The notes below the pieces were generated by a model that saw nothing but the letters and a program-made list of their open reading frames with translations, searched no databases and was not told the DNA's origin. Below, one piece after another: positions 21,530 through 34,000 of a stretch of 64,000 nt of DNA (positions are counted from its first letter, which is position 1; every line of letters begins with the position of its first letter). Source of the DNA: Hygrophila difformis (taxonomy: Eukaryota; Streptophyta; Magnoliopsida; Lamiales; Acanthaceae); NCBI GenBank assembly GCA_030278955.1, contig JAOANR010000011.1, positions 26,354,403-26,418,402 on the forward strand, given 5' to 3'. A program made the translations under genes and the position numbers.

Positions 21530-24500
21530 ATCCCCCACAAATTGTAAAAGCCCAGCCACAAGTATCACTAAGTGGTCCGATGCCTTAAACTGGTGTGTGT
21601 TACCACTATGAACTAATCAGACTGAGAAGACATGATCCACAAAACAATTGGTCAAGCTATAAGCTTCTATGAATCAAAGATTCCTTTTGTGAAGCATTGG
21701 TCCCAACAGTCACATTGAAATCAATATGCCATTGTTCAACACTGATTTGCGCCCATAGGCCATGCGCATGCCTTGTGATTCATAAGTGTTGTAGAGAATT
21801 AGCCAGATTCTCATAGAAGCGGCTCCACATCACACTTATATAAGTGATTTCATCGATAGTATACTGAAATTTATACTACACCTTTAAAGACTATGAAATC
21901 ATTAAAAATTTACCTCATCCCCCATTTAATGTAGTAGTTAGCACAACACATCATATGAATGAGATAAGTGGACTGTGCTCCAGATAACCACAACGACTTG
22001 TTATTACCCATATGAACTTAATTCATGGGATCTTCAATCATATAAGTTGGGTTTCTATTGCTGTTGATTATTCAAGATGGCTCTTAGTCCCATTCCCCTT
22101 GATGTTCCAACTATTTTTCCTCTCATAATAGGTTTTGTCATAGGATCGGCCAAATTCACTTCTGACCTCATATATCGATGGAAATAATTCCACCATTTAG
22201 AAATTGCTTCTCAACATCGTGTCTTAGGTGTATATGTCTACTTTTCCCATTATCGATTTTGTTTTTAGCTATAGCTATTGCCGATTGGCAATCACAATGC
22301 ATTGATACAGATGTAATAGGTTCTGTGCTCAGAGGGATGGCTGCTAAGAAATTTTTCAACCACTCAGCCTCATTGCGAGCTAGTTCCAAAGCGATGAATT
22401 CAGATTCCAATGTAGATCTGGCAATTATTGTTTTTTGTTGATTTCCAAGCAACTGCACCCCCACCTAATGGGAATACAAAGTCACTAGTGGATATCACCT
22501 CATTTGAGTGAGAGATCCAATTAGCGTCATTGAATCCCTTTAACACTGCAGGAAATCCACTGTAGCAGATACCATAATTCATAATACCTATCAAGTATTG
22601 TATTAGTCTCGATAATGAAACCCAATATTCGTTGCTTGGATTATGAGTATACCTGCTCAGTCTACCCACAACATAAGCTATGTCGGGTCTTGTGAAATTT
22701 GTTAAATGCAACAAACTACCAATAACCCGAGCATACTCTGATTGAGTTACATGATCTCCATTTTTCACTAGACATGAGTTGGGATCATAGGGAGTACTCA
22801 TTTAATTCACCTCAAAGTGATTGAACCTTTTGAGAATTTTCTCCACGTAGTGTTCTTGAGTCACTATGATTCCAATATTATTCCTAATGATTTTCATTCC
22901 CAGAATAACACTTGCTTCCTTCAAATCCTCCATAGCAAATTTTGAAGACAATAATTGTTTTGTGGAATTCACTTTATTGAATGAAGTTCCCAAAATTAAC
23001 ATGTCATCCACATAGAGGGCCTGTTTGTTTTGGCTTTTGAAAAAAATGAGAAGTCAGTAGTAAAAGGAGAATGAGAGAGAAGGAGAATTTCAAAAGTAAA
23101 AGCAGATCAAATAATTGTTTGGATTGATATGATTAAAGTTGCTTTTCAACAGAAACATGTTTGGATGAATTGTACGTAGAAAGACTTTTGATGTAATAAA
23201 ATACTAAAATGGATATAAATATTGTAAGGTTATTTACAATATATTTTATTTCCTTTTTAAATGGGGATATTTGTATTTTTATTCCAAAATGACTTCTCAT
23301 TTTTAAAAAAAGCAACCCCCTATCCACTTTGAAAAAAAGTTGAATTTTAACTTTTGCTTTTCTTTTTCCTTTTAAAAAAGTCAAAACAAACAATTTAAAA
23401 AATTCAAAAGAACTTTTGGGTGAAGCAAAAGTCAAAGGAGAAAAATAAGGCAAAACCAACATGCTCAGAGACTTATAATCACACACTCTCCATTGGTTTG
23501 CTTCGTATATACACATTTATCCACACTGACTGAAGCAAATCCATGTGTAAGTATAGTTGATCAAATTTCTCATGCCACTGTTTAGGGGCTTGTTCCAAAC
23601 CATACAAAGATTTTTGTGGCTTGTACACTTTCCTTTCTTCCCCTCTAACCACACACCCCTCAGGTGAACCATATAAATTTCTTCATCTGGACCACTAGGT
23701 TATGTATCAAAGCTAAAGCTAACAACACTCGAACGAAGCAATTCTAGTCCCTAGAGCGAATGTATCGAAATAATCGATATTCTCTTCTTGGGTAAAACCG
23801 TTCGCCACAAGTCTAGCTTTATGCTTCTCTATAAAACCATCAGGATTTAACTTTCTTTTGAAAATCTACTTGCAACCAATTGGTTTTTCTCCTGCTTGTA
23901 AATCAGCCAAAACCCAGGTTTGATTTTCTAAAAGGGAGTTAATCTCTACTTTGATATCCTTTCTCCGAAACGAAGCATCAAAAGATGATATTCCTTCAGA
24001 ATATGTCAAAGGATCCTCATTAACGAGGTAGATATAAAAGTCATCACCAAAGGATTCTTCTTTCCTTTGAGGGTCTTCTAAAGCCTCAGTAATTGGTTCA
24101 TATGGTTTTTAGTGTTCAGCGTTTGATAGGTTAAATGGTATTATATTTTTATCAACATTATTTCCTAACAAAGGAAATATGTTCTTAAAGAATTCAACAT
24201 TTTTGGTTTATAATATAGTATTGATCTCTAATGAGTCACCTTTTAGGAATCGATACGCTGCACTATTAGAAGCATAACCAATAAATGCACACTCTGTTGT
24301 TTTGGATCCTATTTCATTTTCTTTGGATCAAGAAGCATGACTTTAGCCAAGCACTCCCATGCTTTTAAATATTTTAGGTTAGGTGGATAACCTCTCCATA
24401 TTTCAATAGGTGTTTTTCCAGTCCTCTTAAATATTATTCTATTTTTCGATGACATGCAGTTAAAATAACTCCTCCCCATAAATCTGGATCAGGTGAAGCA

Positions 24501-25403
24501 CTCACAATCATTGAAATCAACATTTCATTTCGTGTTCGATTTTTGCGTTTAGCAACCCCATTCGATTCAGGAGAATAGGGTGGAGTAACTTCATGAATTA
24601 GTCAAGCCCACTCGCAGAATTCACTCAGTTGAGTAAATTCTTCTCCTCTATCTGATCGTAATCTTTTGATATTTTTATTTAGTTGATTTTCCACTTCAGC
24701 TTTATACACTAATAATTTATCATAAACCTCATGTTTATTTTTCAGCAAATAAATTTTAGTGTATCTCGAGTGATCATCAATAAATGTGACAAAATAATCG
24801 TAGCCACCTCTAGTTGGTGTTAGTTTAAGATCACATAAGTCCAGAGTGAATTAAATCAAGCAAGTTAGATTCTCTATTAATAGTTGGGCTAGATTTCTTA
24901 GTCAATTTTGCTTCAACACATGTTTAGCATTTATTTCAATCTACATCACTAAAATTAGGCACTAGTCCTAAAATATGCATATTATTCTTGACATAGAAAG
25001 ATTTAAATGCCCTAATTTAGCATGCCACGGATCAAGAGAATCAATCAAATAGGTAGACTTATAAGCAATTTCATTAGAAGCCAAATTGAGTACAATAGGT
25101 CTCTGGTTAAAATGGCCTCTTCCAAAAAGAAAATTATATTTTGTCATAATAATTTTGTCAGACTTAAAAGACACTTTCACTTCTGCTTTGCCCAAAATGC
25201 TACTGAAACTAAATTATCTCTAATATTTGGGACATGAAGAACATCATTGAGAGCTAAAGTTTTCCCAGAAGCTTCAAGTCTACTATGCCCTTTCCCAATG
25301 CTTGTGTAGTCCTCGAGTCCCCAAGATAAACCACATCATTATCTCCCACTAAATTATAGGAAATAAATGCATCTTTATTTTAAAAAATATGCGTCTTGGC
25401 TCT
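21530..25403 (-). pseudogene. Copia 1 pol (protease to RNase H), decayed
   Basis: Minus-strand pieces occur in normal Ty1/Copia order. Protease-flank sequence (LVGDNDVVYLGDSRTT) lies near 25360-25290, and the gag-pre-integrase motif WHAKLGHLNLS near 25030-24990. Integrase fragments with NGVAKRKNRTRNEML lie near 24560-24510. Reverse transcriptase pieces with KPLYGLEQAPKQW lie near 23620-23570, then the catalytic region with DDMLILG from 23011. RT and RNase H fragments with TRPDIAYVVGRLSRY and STLESEFIALELA run to about 22170. Many stops and frameshifts, plus a MITE at 23017-23466, make it non-coding. It is split from its gag by the Gypsy insertion at 25404. Confidence 0.88.
23017..23466. mobile_element. 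hAT-like MITE inside the Copia 1 reverse transcriptase
   Basis: The left end GGGCCTGTTTGTTTTGGC is inverted at the right end GGCAAAACCAACATGCTC. AAAAGTC-type subterminal repeats face each other. It lies immediately next to the codons for the catalytic DD of reverse transcriptase, whose reading can be followed on both sides. The flanks share only about AGAG, so the target duplication has decayed or the edges are off by a few bases. Confidence 0.75.
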
Positions 25404-27900
25404 TGGCATGGAAGCCGGAACGAGAGCACTGATAATCCCCGCATTCCCAGAGGGACTGGTATCCCAACAGCGGACAAGGAAGTTTACATCCAGAGTTGCT
25501 GAGCTGTTGCACGGGGATTTTGAAGACAAAGCTCGGAAAATGGGACTGAAGCCGCTGATTCAAATAGAAGAAGACTCCGGACCCACTCAACTAGATCCGG
25601 AGACCCACAAGTGATTGGACGCAGCCGAATGTCGGTCGCCGGAAGTTGGCCGGAACCCCTACCGGAACAGCCGCCAAAAATCGAACATTTTTGATTTAGT
25701 AGTATTTTGTGATTCAACAATTCATGTAATAAATTAAAGAAGAAGGAGAGGAAGACCACATGGTGGGACTTGTGAGCATGAAGGAGAAATCAGATTGCGT
25801 CGTAATCCTCAAGATGACGTCGCAATCCGCAGTGTCACGATGTAAGCGTCGCAACCCTCAATCACGGCGCAGGATCTAATTCCAGAAGTGCTACGTCATG
25901 GTCCTCTTTACGTTGTAACCCGAGGATTACAACGTAGCCCCAGCTGAGGACCACGACGCGAGCCACATCTGAGAAGCCGACGTCTCGCTCCACCAACACT
26001 TACGTCGTAACCCATGCATTACGATGTAAGGGTACCACGACGGCCCAAAGCCCTCCTGTGCCGAGTCTCACCTTATGTCGCAGTACCTCCTTGCACGTCG
26101 CAACCCGATGACTGCGGCGCACGGCCTTTTGCGACGCCAGCTAGGGTTTTCTTGTTTGTTTAATTCTCGATTATGATTGTTGAATCTCTTGTATTTTGGG
26201 ATGCCTATAATAGGTCCTCCCTAACACTTTGTCATGAGCTTTGAATGAATATATGAAATCAAACACTTTGGAGAAGTGTAAGTATACATGTTTGAAGGTC
26301 ACCATTGAGTTCATCCTTTTCGGTTGGATTCCTTCCAAGCATTGAGGAGTGCTTGGTCGTATCGACAACATTCGAATCATTGATCGAGGGAATAGATGGC
26401 ATTGTAGAGTGCAATTGATTCCAAGATTGAGTTTTCCAACTTGGTATTCTCAAACCTATCCTATTATTTTGCTTAAGTGCCTTAGATCCTAATACTTTGA
26501 AATCTGATAGCATATTTGAGTCCATTGGCCTGTTTACATAAAGACTCATATAAAGTTCATCCGATTTGGCCAAGAAATGAGCAAGTTATGACCATCTTGA
26601 GTTTTGAGAGTTCTTGGTTCAAAACCCATAATATGCGCCATTTTTGCTCTTTGATCTTCATGTTATCGTGTTAATGTGCTTATCTTGGATTGATCATTCA
26701 ATTTTAAGCATTAATTGGTTCATTGTATGCAATATCCTTGGGTTTTGAAAGTGAACCGAGGGTTAGGTTTTGTTTGGTTATGTTTGAATATTCAAGTGTG
26801 TTCTTGAATGTTTATGTTTGATCCGAATTAGGGTTTGGTGTGAGTGTTTATTTGTGGTATTTGGGGACAAAGTGGTCGGGGGTAGTACTTAGCTTTTTGG
26901 GGTTTTAATTGAGCTAGAAAGGGGTGTACAAATTCTGCCAAGTAGTTGGAGAAAGCTCGAGTAGGTCACTATAAAGGAAAAGGACATAGAAGTGACGTCG
27001 CAATCCTCAGCTATGTCGTAACACCCCAGCGTCGCAATCCCCATCTTACATCGTGATCCCCAGGGACACGACGTCATTCACGTCTCGACGTACGTCGCAA
27101 TCTAGAAGCCCATGTCACAGTACTCAAGTACGCCGCAACACCCTCCGTGGCAATCCATACTCACGTCGCGAACCCTAGGGTTACGAAGTAATTTCGCTTT
27201 GCGACGTAAAGTCCAACCGAGGTCAGCTACGTTGTAATCCCCAAGCTACGATGCAATACCAGTGTCATGACACAAGACTACCTTCACGACATAAGCAGAA
27301 ATTTGAAGTGTTACGACGCTATCATCAACTACGTCGTAGTCCACCATCTACGTTGCAACACCAGGACATAACTATTTTGTGTTGCGATGCCACTCACATC
27401 CGGAAGCATTTCACGTTACATTGCAGAACAAGCTTTACAACGCCACATCGTACTGTGATGCTCTCTCTCTCTCTCCTCTGGAAAAGCAGATCCTGTTGGC
27501 CCAATCCGCGACTGCCATGTGTGCCATCTCCAAGCCCGAGGCCAATTACTTTTCCCATTTTCAAATTCAAATTCAAATTCAAAATTGGACGAATTGAGGC
27601 ATTATTTCACTATACGGTTTCACTGAATTAAATCATGAACAATTAATCGGGTTGAAGTGCTTGTCACTGTCCTCTGATTTATTTTACAAACCAAAGAATT
27701 GAAGCTCCCTCTGCAATGTCAGATATTGGAGTTCCTCAACAGTAAGTGAGACCCGGTTGTCCGACAACTTGGTTTTATTTATTTTTGCGATTGTGTGAGT
27801 GAGGCAGATATTTTATTATGAGCATTCTATATTTGTGAGGTTTTTCCTTTATCCTTTTAAATTGTGAGGGGTGGGATATTTGCTTGCATAAATGATTAAC
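25404..27900 (+). mobile_element. 5' LTR and leader of the plus-strand Gypsy element
   Basis: From TGGCATGG at 25404 to about 26485 this aligns with 42206-43297, diverged by roughly a tenth by eye plus indels. Homology then stops because the right copy ends. The left copy probably continues as LTR or leader, since the same ACGTCG motif array resumes at 26995-27440. I found no convincing primer site, so the right edge of the LTR is not fixed. A (CT)n run lies at 27461-27475. The leader resumes at 36925 beyond the nested Copia 2. Confidence 0.7.
25797..26120. repeat. ACGTCGCAACCC motif array in Gypsy LTR (left copy)
   Basis: Irregularly spaced direct and inverted copies of a 12-13 base motif: GCGTCGTAATCC (25797), GACGTCGCAATCC (25816), GCGTCGCAACCC (25847), TACGTTGTAACCC (25909), TACGTCGTAACCC (26001) and CACGTCGCAACCC (26095). 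The pair at 25909-25918 and 25927-25936 is a perfect inverted repeat. A degenerate TATA (TATAATAG) follows near 26203. More copies occur at about 26995-27440. Confidence 0.85.
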
Positions 27901-27905
27901 ACAAT

Positions 27906-28745
27906 TGACAGGCCCAAATAATAGATAAAACCCTGTAAGCGTTGTTTGAGCGATGTCTCAACAACCTGCAAACCACAACCAGAGGCAGACACAAACAGAG
28001 TGCGGAAATAAATAAGAACACAAAGAGTTTGGTTACCCAGTTCGATCCACTGATCTACATCTAGGGGCTTCAAGCCAGGTATTCACTAAATCTCCACCAA
28101 ACAGATTGAACAAGAGTCAATCACACCCTACTAACCCTTACATTCCAGTGAACTCTCCTATCTACCCAAATAGACTAGAAGAACACATGGGAGCTTCAAC
28201 TATCTACCCAAATGCACTCAATTCACTAGCAGGTGCTAAGGTGGTGTTTGTGGAATCTAGCTACTTAAAACAGATTAAGCTCAATGGTGCTAAAACACCC
28301 ACAATATACACAGATTGTGTTTACAAAAGATAAACCCAGAAATGCCTAAACACAATCCCAAAATCCCATAGAAATGAAGAAAACACAACAGCTAAAGCTA
28401 TACCAGTAGTAGGATGGTTGTTGGTGTCTTATGTAAACAACGAATATCAGGGGACTTCTACTTCAGCTCTCAAATCGCCATGATCCAGCTTAGAATCTGC
28501 AAATGCTCTGTAAATTGTGCTGTGATTGCGGCTTCAATACTCTCTTCTTCCCTCAAGGACGAAGACAGGTATTTATATGGGTTTTAAGGCCCATCTAAAA
28601 CCCTCTAAGGCCTGCTAGGGGAAATGCCACGTCATTGTACTTTTCTGTGCTTTTTCCAGTGAAGAGAAATGAGCATTGTTGGCATGATGTTGCAACAACA
28701 ACGAATATACCGAACATCTTCACAATACTAAAAATATCCCTAACA
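27906..28745 (-). mobile_element. 3' LTR of Copia 2 (SIRE-like)
   Basis: The sequence from TGACAGGCCC to TATCCCTAACA is 840 bp. It differs from the LTR at 36081-36919 by about 18 substitutions and one single-base indel by eye (about 2 percent), so the insertion is young. The target duplication ACAAT is at 27901-27905 and 36920-36924. A minus-strand TATAAATA lies at 28577-28570. Confidence 0.97.
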
Positions 28746-28758
28746 ATCTCCCCCTTTG
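28746..28758 (-). other. Polypurine tract of Copia 2
   Basis: On the minus strand ACAAAGGGGGAGA(T) directly abuts the 3' LTR. This is the second-strand primer site and the standard AAAGGGGGAGA tract of Copia elements. Confidence 0.85.
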
Positions 28759-29005
28759 TGGAGACGATCGGGCCAAGTAGTCAAAACAGTGGAAGAAGCA
28801 CATAAAGACATAATCAGAACAAATGAGCATCATGATCCCAATACACATACATGCCATAAAATATAGAAGCTGAAGAAGAATAGGCATAATCAAAATCATC
28901 CATCCATAAGAGATAATACCATGTCCAAAAGTCATAGCATCCAGAATATAACAGAAATCCATATCCAAATCCACCATATACAGACCAGAAATCCAGAATA
29001 CCAAA

Positions 29006-30839
29006 TTAAAGCAGTGTCTGAACAAATACAAGTCTGAACCAATAAAAAGAACAAAAAGTTGTTGTTCCAACATCAGAAAGATCACCGAACCCTACTGTCC
29101 CTTTCCACTGGAACTCCCCCTTACTTGGCAAATCAAGGAGTACCCTCATAGTCATCCTCCCCCTCAGCTGGAGCATCAAAGGAGTGTGGAAGAAGTGCAA
29201 TCAGCTTACGAACTTTCCTCTTGAGCCCCATTTGCCTATCATTCAGGACGCCCAATTCCTTCTCAACCTTTTGCAGCTCACCTCGGATGTGATCAACCAA
29301 AGCAGAGCCAAGCTTTTGAGGGCCAAGCTTGAAATCATTGTGAAGACCCTTAAGCTTGTCGGAAGGCAGATGTTTTTTGACCTTAATAAAGGTTTCATTG
29401 GGAGCAAGCAAATGACAGGAATGGGCAAACAAAGTGATAAGGGCAGGATAAGGCAATTGAGTGTTCTTCTCAATTTTGTCATGAGAGAATCTCAACATAT
29501 GCTTAATGATCAGGTAACCATAGTTGAGTATCTCAGGACATTCATCAATATAGTATAAGAATTTGCCCATAAGAGAACTAAGCTGACTAGCATTAGAGGT
29601 AGGCAGAAAGTTCGAAGCACCAATCCTAAACAGACAATTGAACTTCATAAACAGATCAGATGGACTCATAGCACGTCTATGAGTAGCTAACTCAACATTG
29701 AGCAAATCAACTCAACATTGACCAAAAGCAGATTTCTTAGAGGCAGAAATAGTAGAGGCTATGGTAGCTAACTCAACATTGAGCAAATCAAAGGGATTGG
29801 CCATATCAGTGTTGGTAGGAAGTTCCAACAACTCATTAAAAACAGAGGGAGTAAATCAATCAACTCTCCACGAAGGTAAATCTTACAGAACCAGGGGGAA
29901 ACAGGGTCAAGAACATAAGGATGCAAATTAGCATAGAACTCACGAACAACAGTAGGAGAATATCGCTTAAGAGTAGTAGCCCAGACAGAAAGATGTTTCT
30001 TCTCCAAATATTCAGAAAATCCAATTTGATCAAAATAAGGGTGCACATAGCATTCCTCAGAAATGAAACCATGAGAGGGAAGGGTTTCCATGGCATACCT
30101 TTCTCCATCAGCAAAGAAATACAAAGGAGAGTGAGCATCAGACTCCTTGAGAATAGGTACGGATTTCTTCTTAGGAGCAGCTTTCTTAGGCTTCTTCTTC
30201 GAAGGTTGTTTGGACACAGTAGAACAGCCTTGCACTTCCCTTTCTCACGAGCCTGCCTCCGAAGCCCATCAAGAGGAGTATCATCTGGATCAGCATGGGA
30301 ATGTTGTTCTTGAGGCGTCGGAACATCAGGATTAGGAGACCCACCAAAAGAAACCTGTTGAGCAATCCCCGAGTAAAGTGGAGCATTGGTCTCAGGGTCC
30401 AACATCAATAAACCATCTCCAGTAGCCGAAGGGGAAAGAGGGGAACTCGAGCCAGGGGGCACAGGGATGGACGGAGACTCACTGGGGGCAGGGACCGAAG
30501 GAGGTGTCAAACTTCCAGAACCCGTGTTAGGGTTTACTATTGTCGGAACACCCGCTGTTGGATCTGCGCCGGCCGATGGTGTCTCGACATTGTCCGGAGT
30601 GGGCTGAGGGTCAGAACCTTTCTCAACGTCAGCATTTGACTCGATGTTGGCATCATCAGGGTCAGCCACGAGTAATCATCCACAGCGGCATCGACGTCGT
30701 CGTGCGCATCCTCAAATTGATCCTCTCCAGGAGATTGATCGGCAGCAAGACGAGCTCGATAGAGTGAAACATCAACCGCAAGGGGCTGAGCATCCACAAC
30801 TTCATCAGGGTTAACATTGGAGCTGGAGGGAGACGCCAT
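29006..30839 (-). pseudogene. Extra 'envelope-like' ORF of Copia 2, frameshifted
   Basis: This lies between RNase H and the 3' LTR, where SIRE/Maximus-lineage Copia elements carry an additional ORF. The N-terminal part (from 30839) is acidic and Ser/Pro-rich (e.g. SLTPPSVPAPSESPS). A basic stretch SKKKPKKAAPKKK follows near 30200. The next block contains VREFYANL, the hallmark of the 'putative plant transposon protein' domain. The C-terminal block near 29705-29133 contains LMGKFLYYIDECPEILNYG and a KVEKELGVLNDRQ coiled-coil-like segment. At least three frameshifts and a local duplication near 29693-29791 break it. 'Envelope-like' is a historical name; no entry function is implied and no clear transmembrane segment is seen. 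Confidence 0.75.
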
Positions 30840-31046
30840 TGCGAGAGAAATTTCAAAAATTTCGAAAGGGGAAACTTGGGGAGAACTGCAGAGACGAACT
30901 GGGAGAGAGAGAATGAAGACGTGTGTAGGAAAGCTGTGTGCACTGGAAACCGTCTTAATCGGTTAAGACTACTCCCCCTGGGCCTGGGCTTGGGCCAAAA
31001 TAAATGTTATCCAAGAAAAGCAGTGGCCCACCCGAGAAATAGCCCA

Positions 31047-34000
31047 TTAGTGAGAAAAACAGAGGCCCAAACTGCGCCTCAATAGCTCAAACCGAGAAGT
31101 ATCCAAGTTCTTAGTAAGGATGTCCGCGAGTTGTTCCAACGACGAGAGATGCTGAATCTTACACAGACCATCCTCAACTAAATTTCGGATGAAATAAAAT
31201 CTGATGTCAATGTGTTTACTTTGATTGTGCTGCACTGAGTTCCTGGAGATTTTATGGCACTGGTATTATCACAATGAATAAGGAAATCATCCAAGGAGAT
31301 ACCATAATCAAGAAGCATTTGACGCATCCAAATCAACTGAGTACAGCAATGAGCAGCAGCTACATATTCGGCCTCCGCAGTAGACAAAGCAACAACATTT
31401 TGTTTTACGTGAATACCAGCTGACCAAGTTTTGTCCGAGATAAAAACAACCGCCAGTGGTTGATTTGCGGTCGTCGGAAAAACCATCCCAGTCAGAGTCT
31501 ATGTAGCCAATCAACTCGAGTGAAGATCGTTTAGAATACCAAAGACCGAGGCCAGAAGTTCCCTTAATATATCGAAGAATCCTTTTTACAGCACCGAAGG
31601 TGAGATTATTTAGGAGCAGATTGATACTGGGCACATAACCAACGCTGAAAGATATATCTGGACGACTAGCAGTGAGATATAAGAGACTACCAATAATGCT
31701 GCGATACATTTTCTGATTAACAGAAACCCCAGATTCATCTTTAGCAATCTTGTCATGCTGTCCGAGGGGTGATCGGGCATTCTTGCAATCCTCCATTTTG
31801 AATTTCTGAAGCATCGTGCCAACATACTTCTCTTGATTGAGGAAAATTCCATCAGAGGTTTGCTTAATCTGCAGCCTTAAGAAAAATGTGAGTTCTCCCA
31901 TCATGCTCATCTCGAATTCAGTCTGCATAGAATGTACAAAAGCATCTCGAAGATCATCAGAGGTCGAGCCAAAAACAATATCATCCACGTAAATCTGTGC
32001 GACTAACAAATGGTTGTTAGTACGTTGGACGAACAACGTCTTATCAACATTACCACGCGCATAGCCTTTGTCCAGAAGATATGTGGACAACCGTTCGTAC
32101 CAGCACGAGGAGCCTGCTTTAGGCCATAAAGAGCACGCTTTACCTTATACACATGATCAGGACATTCAAATCCAATAGGCTGAGACACATAGATGTCCTC
32201 CTTTGGACATTCAAATCCAATAGGCTGAGACACATAGATGTCCTCCTTGATATATCATTCAAAAACGCAGTTTTGATGTCCATTTGATACAATTTAAAAC
32301 CAAGAGAGCAAGAGATAGCAAGAAGTAACCTGACAGCCTCGATGCGAGCAACAGGGGCTAATGTCTCATCGTAGTCCAGACCCTCAATCTGTGTGAAGCC
32401 TTGGGCGACTAGACGAGCTTTGTTGCGAATGATCTTCCCATGCTCATCAGTCTTGTTCCGAAAAACCCATTTAGTACCAATGACATTGACTCATGTTGAT
32501 TGTTCCATCAACTCCCAAACATCATTGCGTTTGAATTGAAGCAGCTCATCCTGCATTGCAGCTATCCAAAACTCATCTTGTAAAGCTTCATTAGCATTCT
32601 TAGGTTCAATGGATGAAACAAAACAACTCATAACATGAAAGCACATATTTGCCAATTCAGAAATGTTAAGCTGATGACCTCGAGTGTGTCTGGGTCCAGA
32701 GGGATCACCAATAATATCATCTTTAGAATGATACTTAGGTGCTCGTGAACCATGCTTTGGACCTCTCCTTTTAGGAGAATCTGGAGCAGATGCTTGTTCA
32801 GTCGTTGTGTCAATAACCGGATCAACTTCTTCAGAATCAGAAACTTCAATAGGATCCGAGGGAGGAACCACTTCAGGAGTTGCACTAGAAGAGACAGGAG
32901 GAATAATCCGAATAGGATCATCATCATCATCACACGGAGAAACAGAACCTGCAGAGGGATTAGCATCATCAAAGACAACATTAATAGTTTCAATAACCTT
33001 TGAAGTCCTCTTCAAATAGACACGGTAAGCTCTCGAATCCACTGAATACCCCAAGAAAATAACTTCATCGGATTTGGAATCAAACTTTCTGATAGTAGTT
33101 CGATCCTTCAAAGCATATCATACACTCCCAAAGACATGAAGGTGAGAAATATTTGGAGTCTTTCCTCTCCAGATTTCATATGGAGTATTTGTAGTCTGAG
33201 GACGCATGTAAACACGGTTAATGATGTAGCATGAGATATTAACAGCTTCAGCCTAAAAACGCTTCCCTAGATTGCTATCATGGAGTAGAGAACGAGCCAT
33301 CTCTTGTAAAGTATGATTCTTTCTCTCAACCACACCATTCTGTTGTGGGGTATGAGGAGCTGAATATTCATGAGAAATACCAAGGTTGTTGCAGAGTTGT
33401 GTAAACAACTGATTCTCAAACTCTTTCCCATGATCAGATCGGATACGGCCTATCTTGAGATCCTTTTCAGCCATGATCCTTAAGGATAGCTTAGAAAACA
33501 CTGAAACAGCCTCATCTTTGGACTTTAAGAAATCAACCCAAGTGTAACGAGAAAATCATCAACGCATACAAATATATACCTCTTACCACCAACCCTTGGA
33601 ACTTCTGTTGGTCCCATCAAGTCCATGTGCAACAACTCAAGATACCTTGTCGTCTGAATAGTATCCACTACTTTGTGAGAGGAGTGAACTTGTTTACCCT
33701 TAGCACAAGCACCACAAACTGTCTTGTCTTTGCTCCGTAGTTTGGGCAACCCACGAACAACGCCAGACTTGCTGAGTTGAATGAGAGATTTGTAGTTCAT
33801 GTACCCACATCTTTGATGCCACAGCCTGGCAGTTTCAATCTGTGACAGAAAAGCTGATTCCACGGCAGGCTTTAAGACATAGCAGTTGTTAGAAGAACGA
33901 ACTCCTTTAATAACACAATTATAAGCAGAGTCAATAACCATACAATCTTCATCAGTGAAACCAACAAAGAACTTTTCATCACAAAGTTGACTTATGGAAA

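Noticed and set aside
30386..30767. Plus-strand open frames at 30386-30607 and 30540-30767
   Set aside because: They are the complement of the Ser/Pro-rich part of the Copia 2 extra ORF, with no start context or domain of their own.
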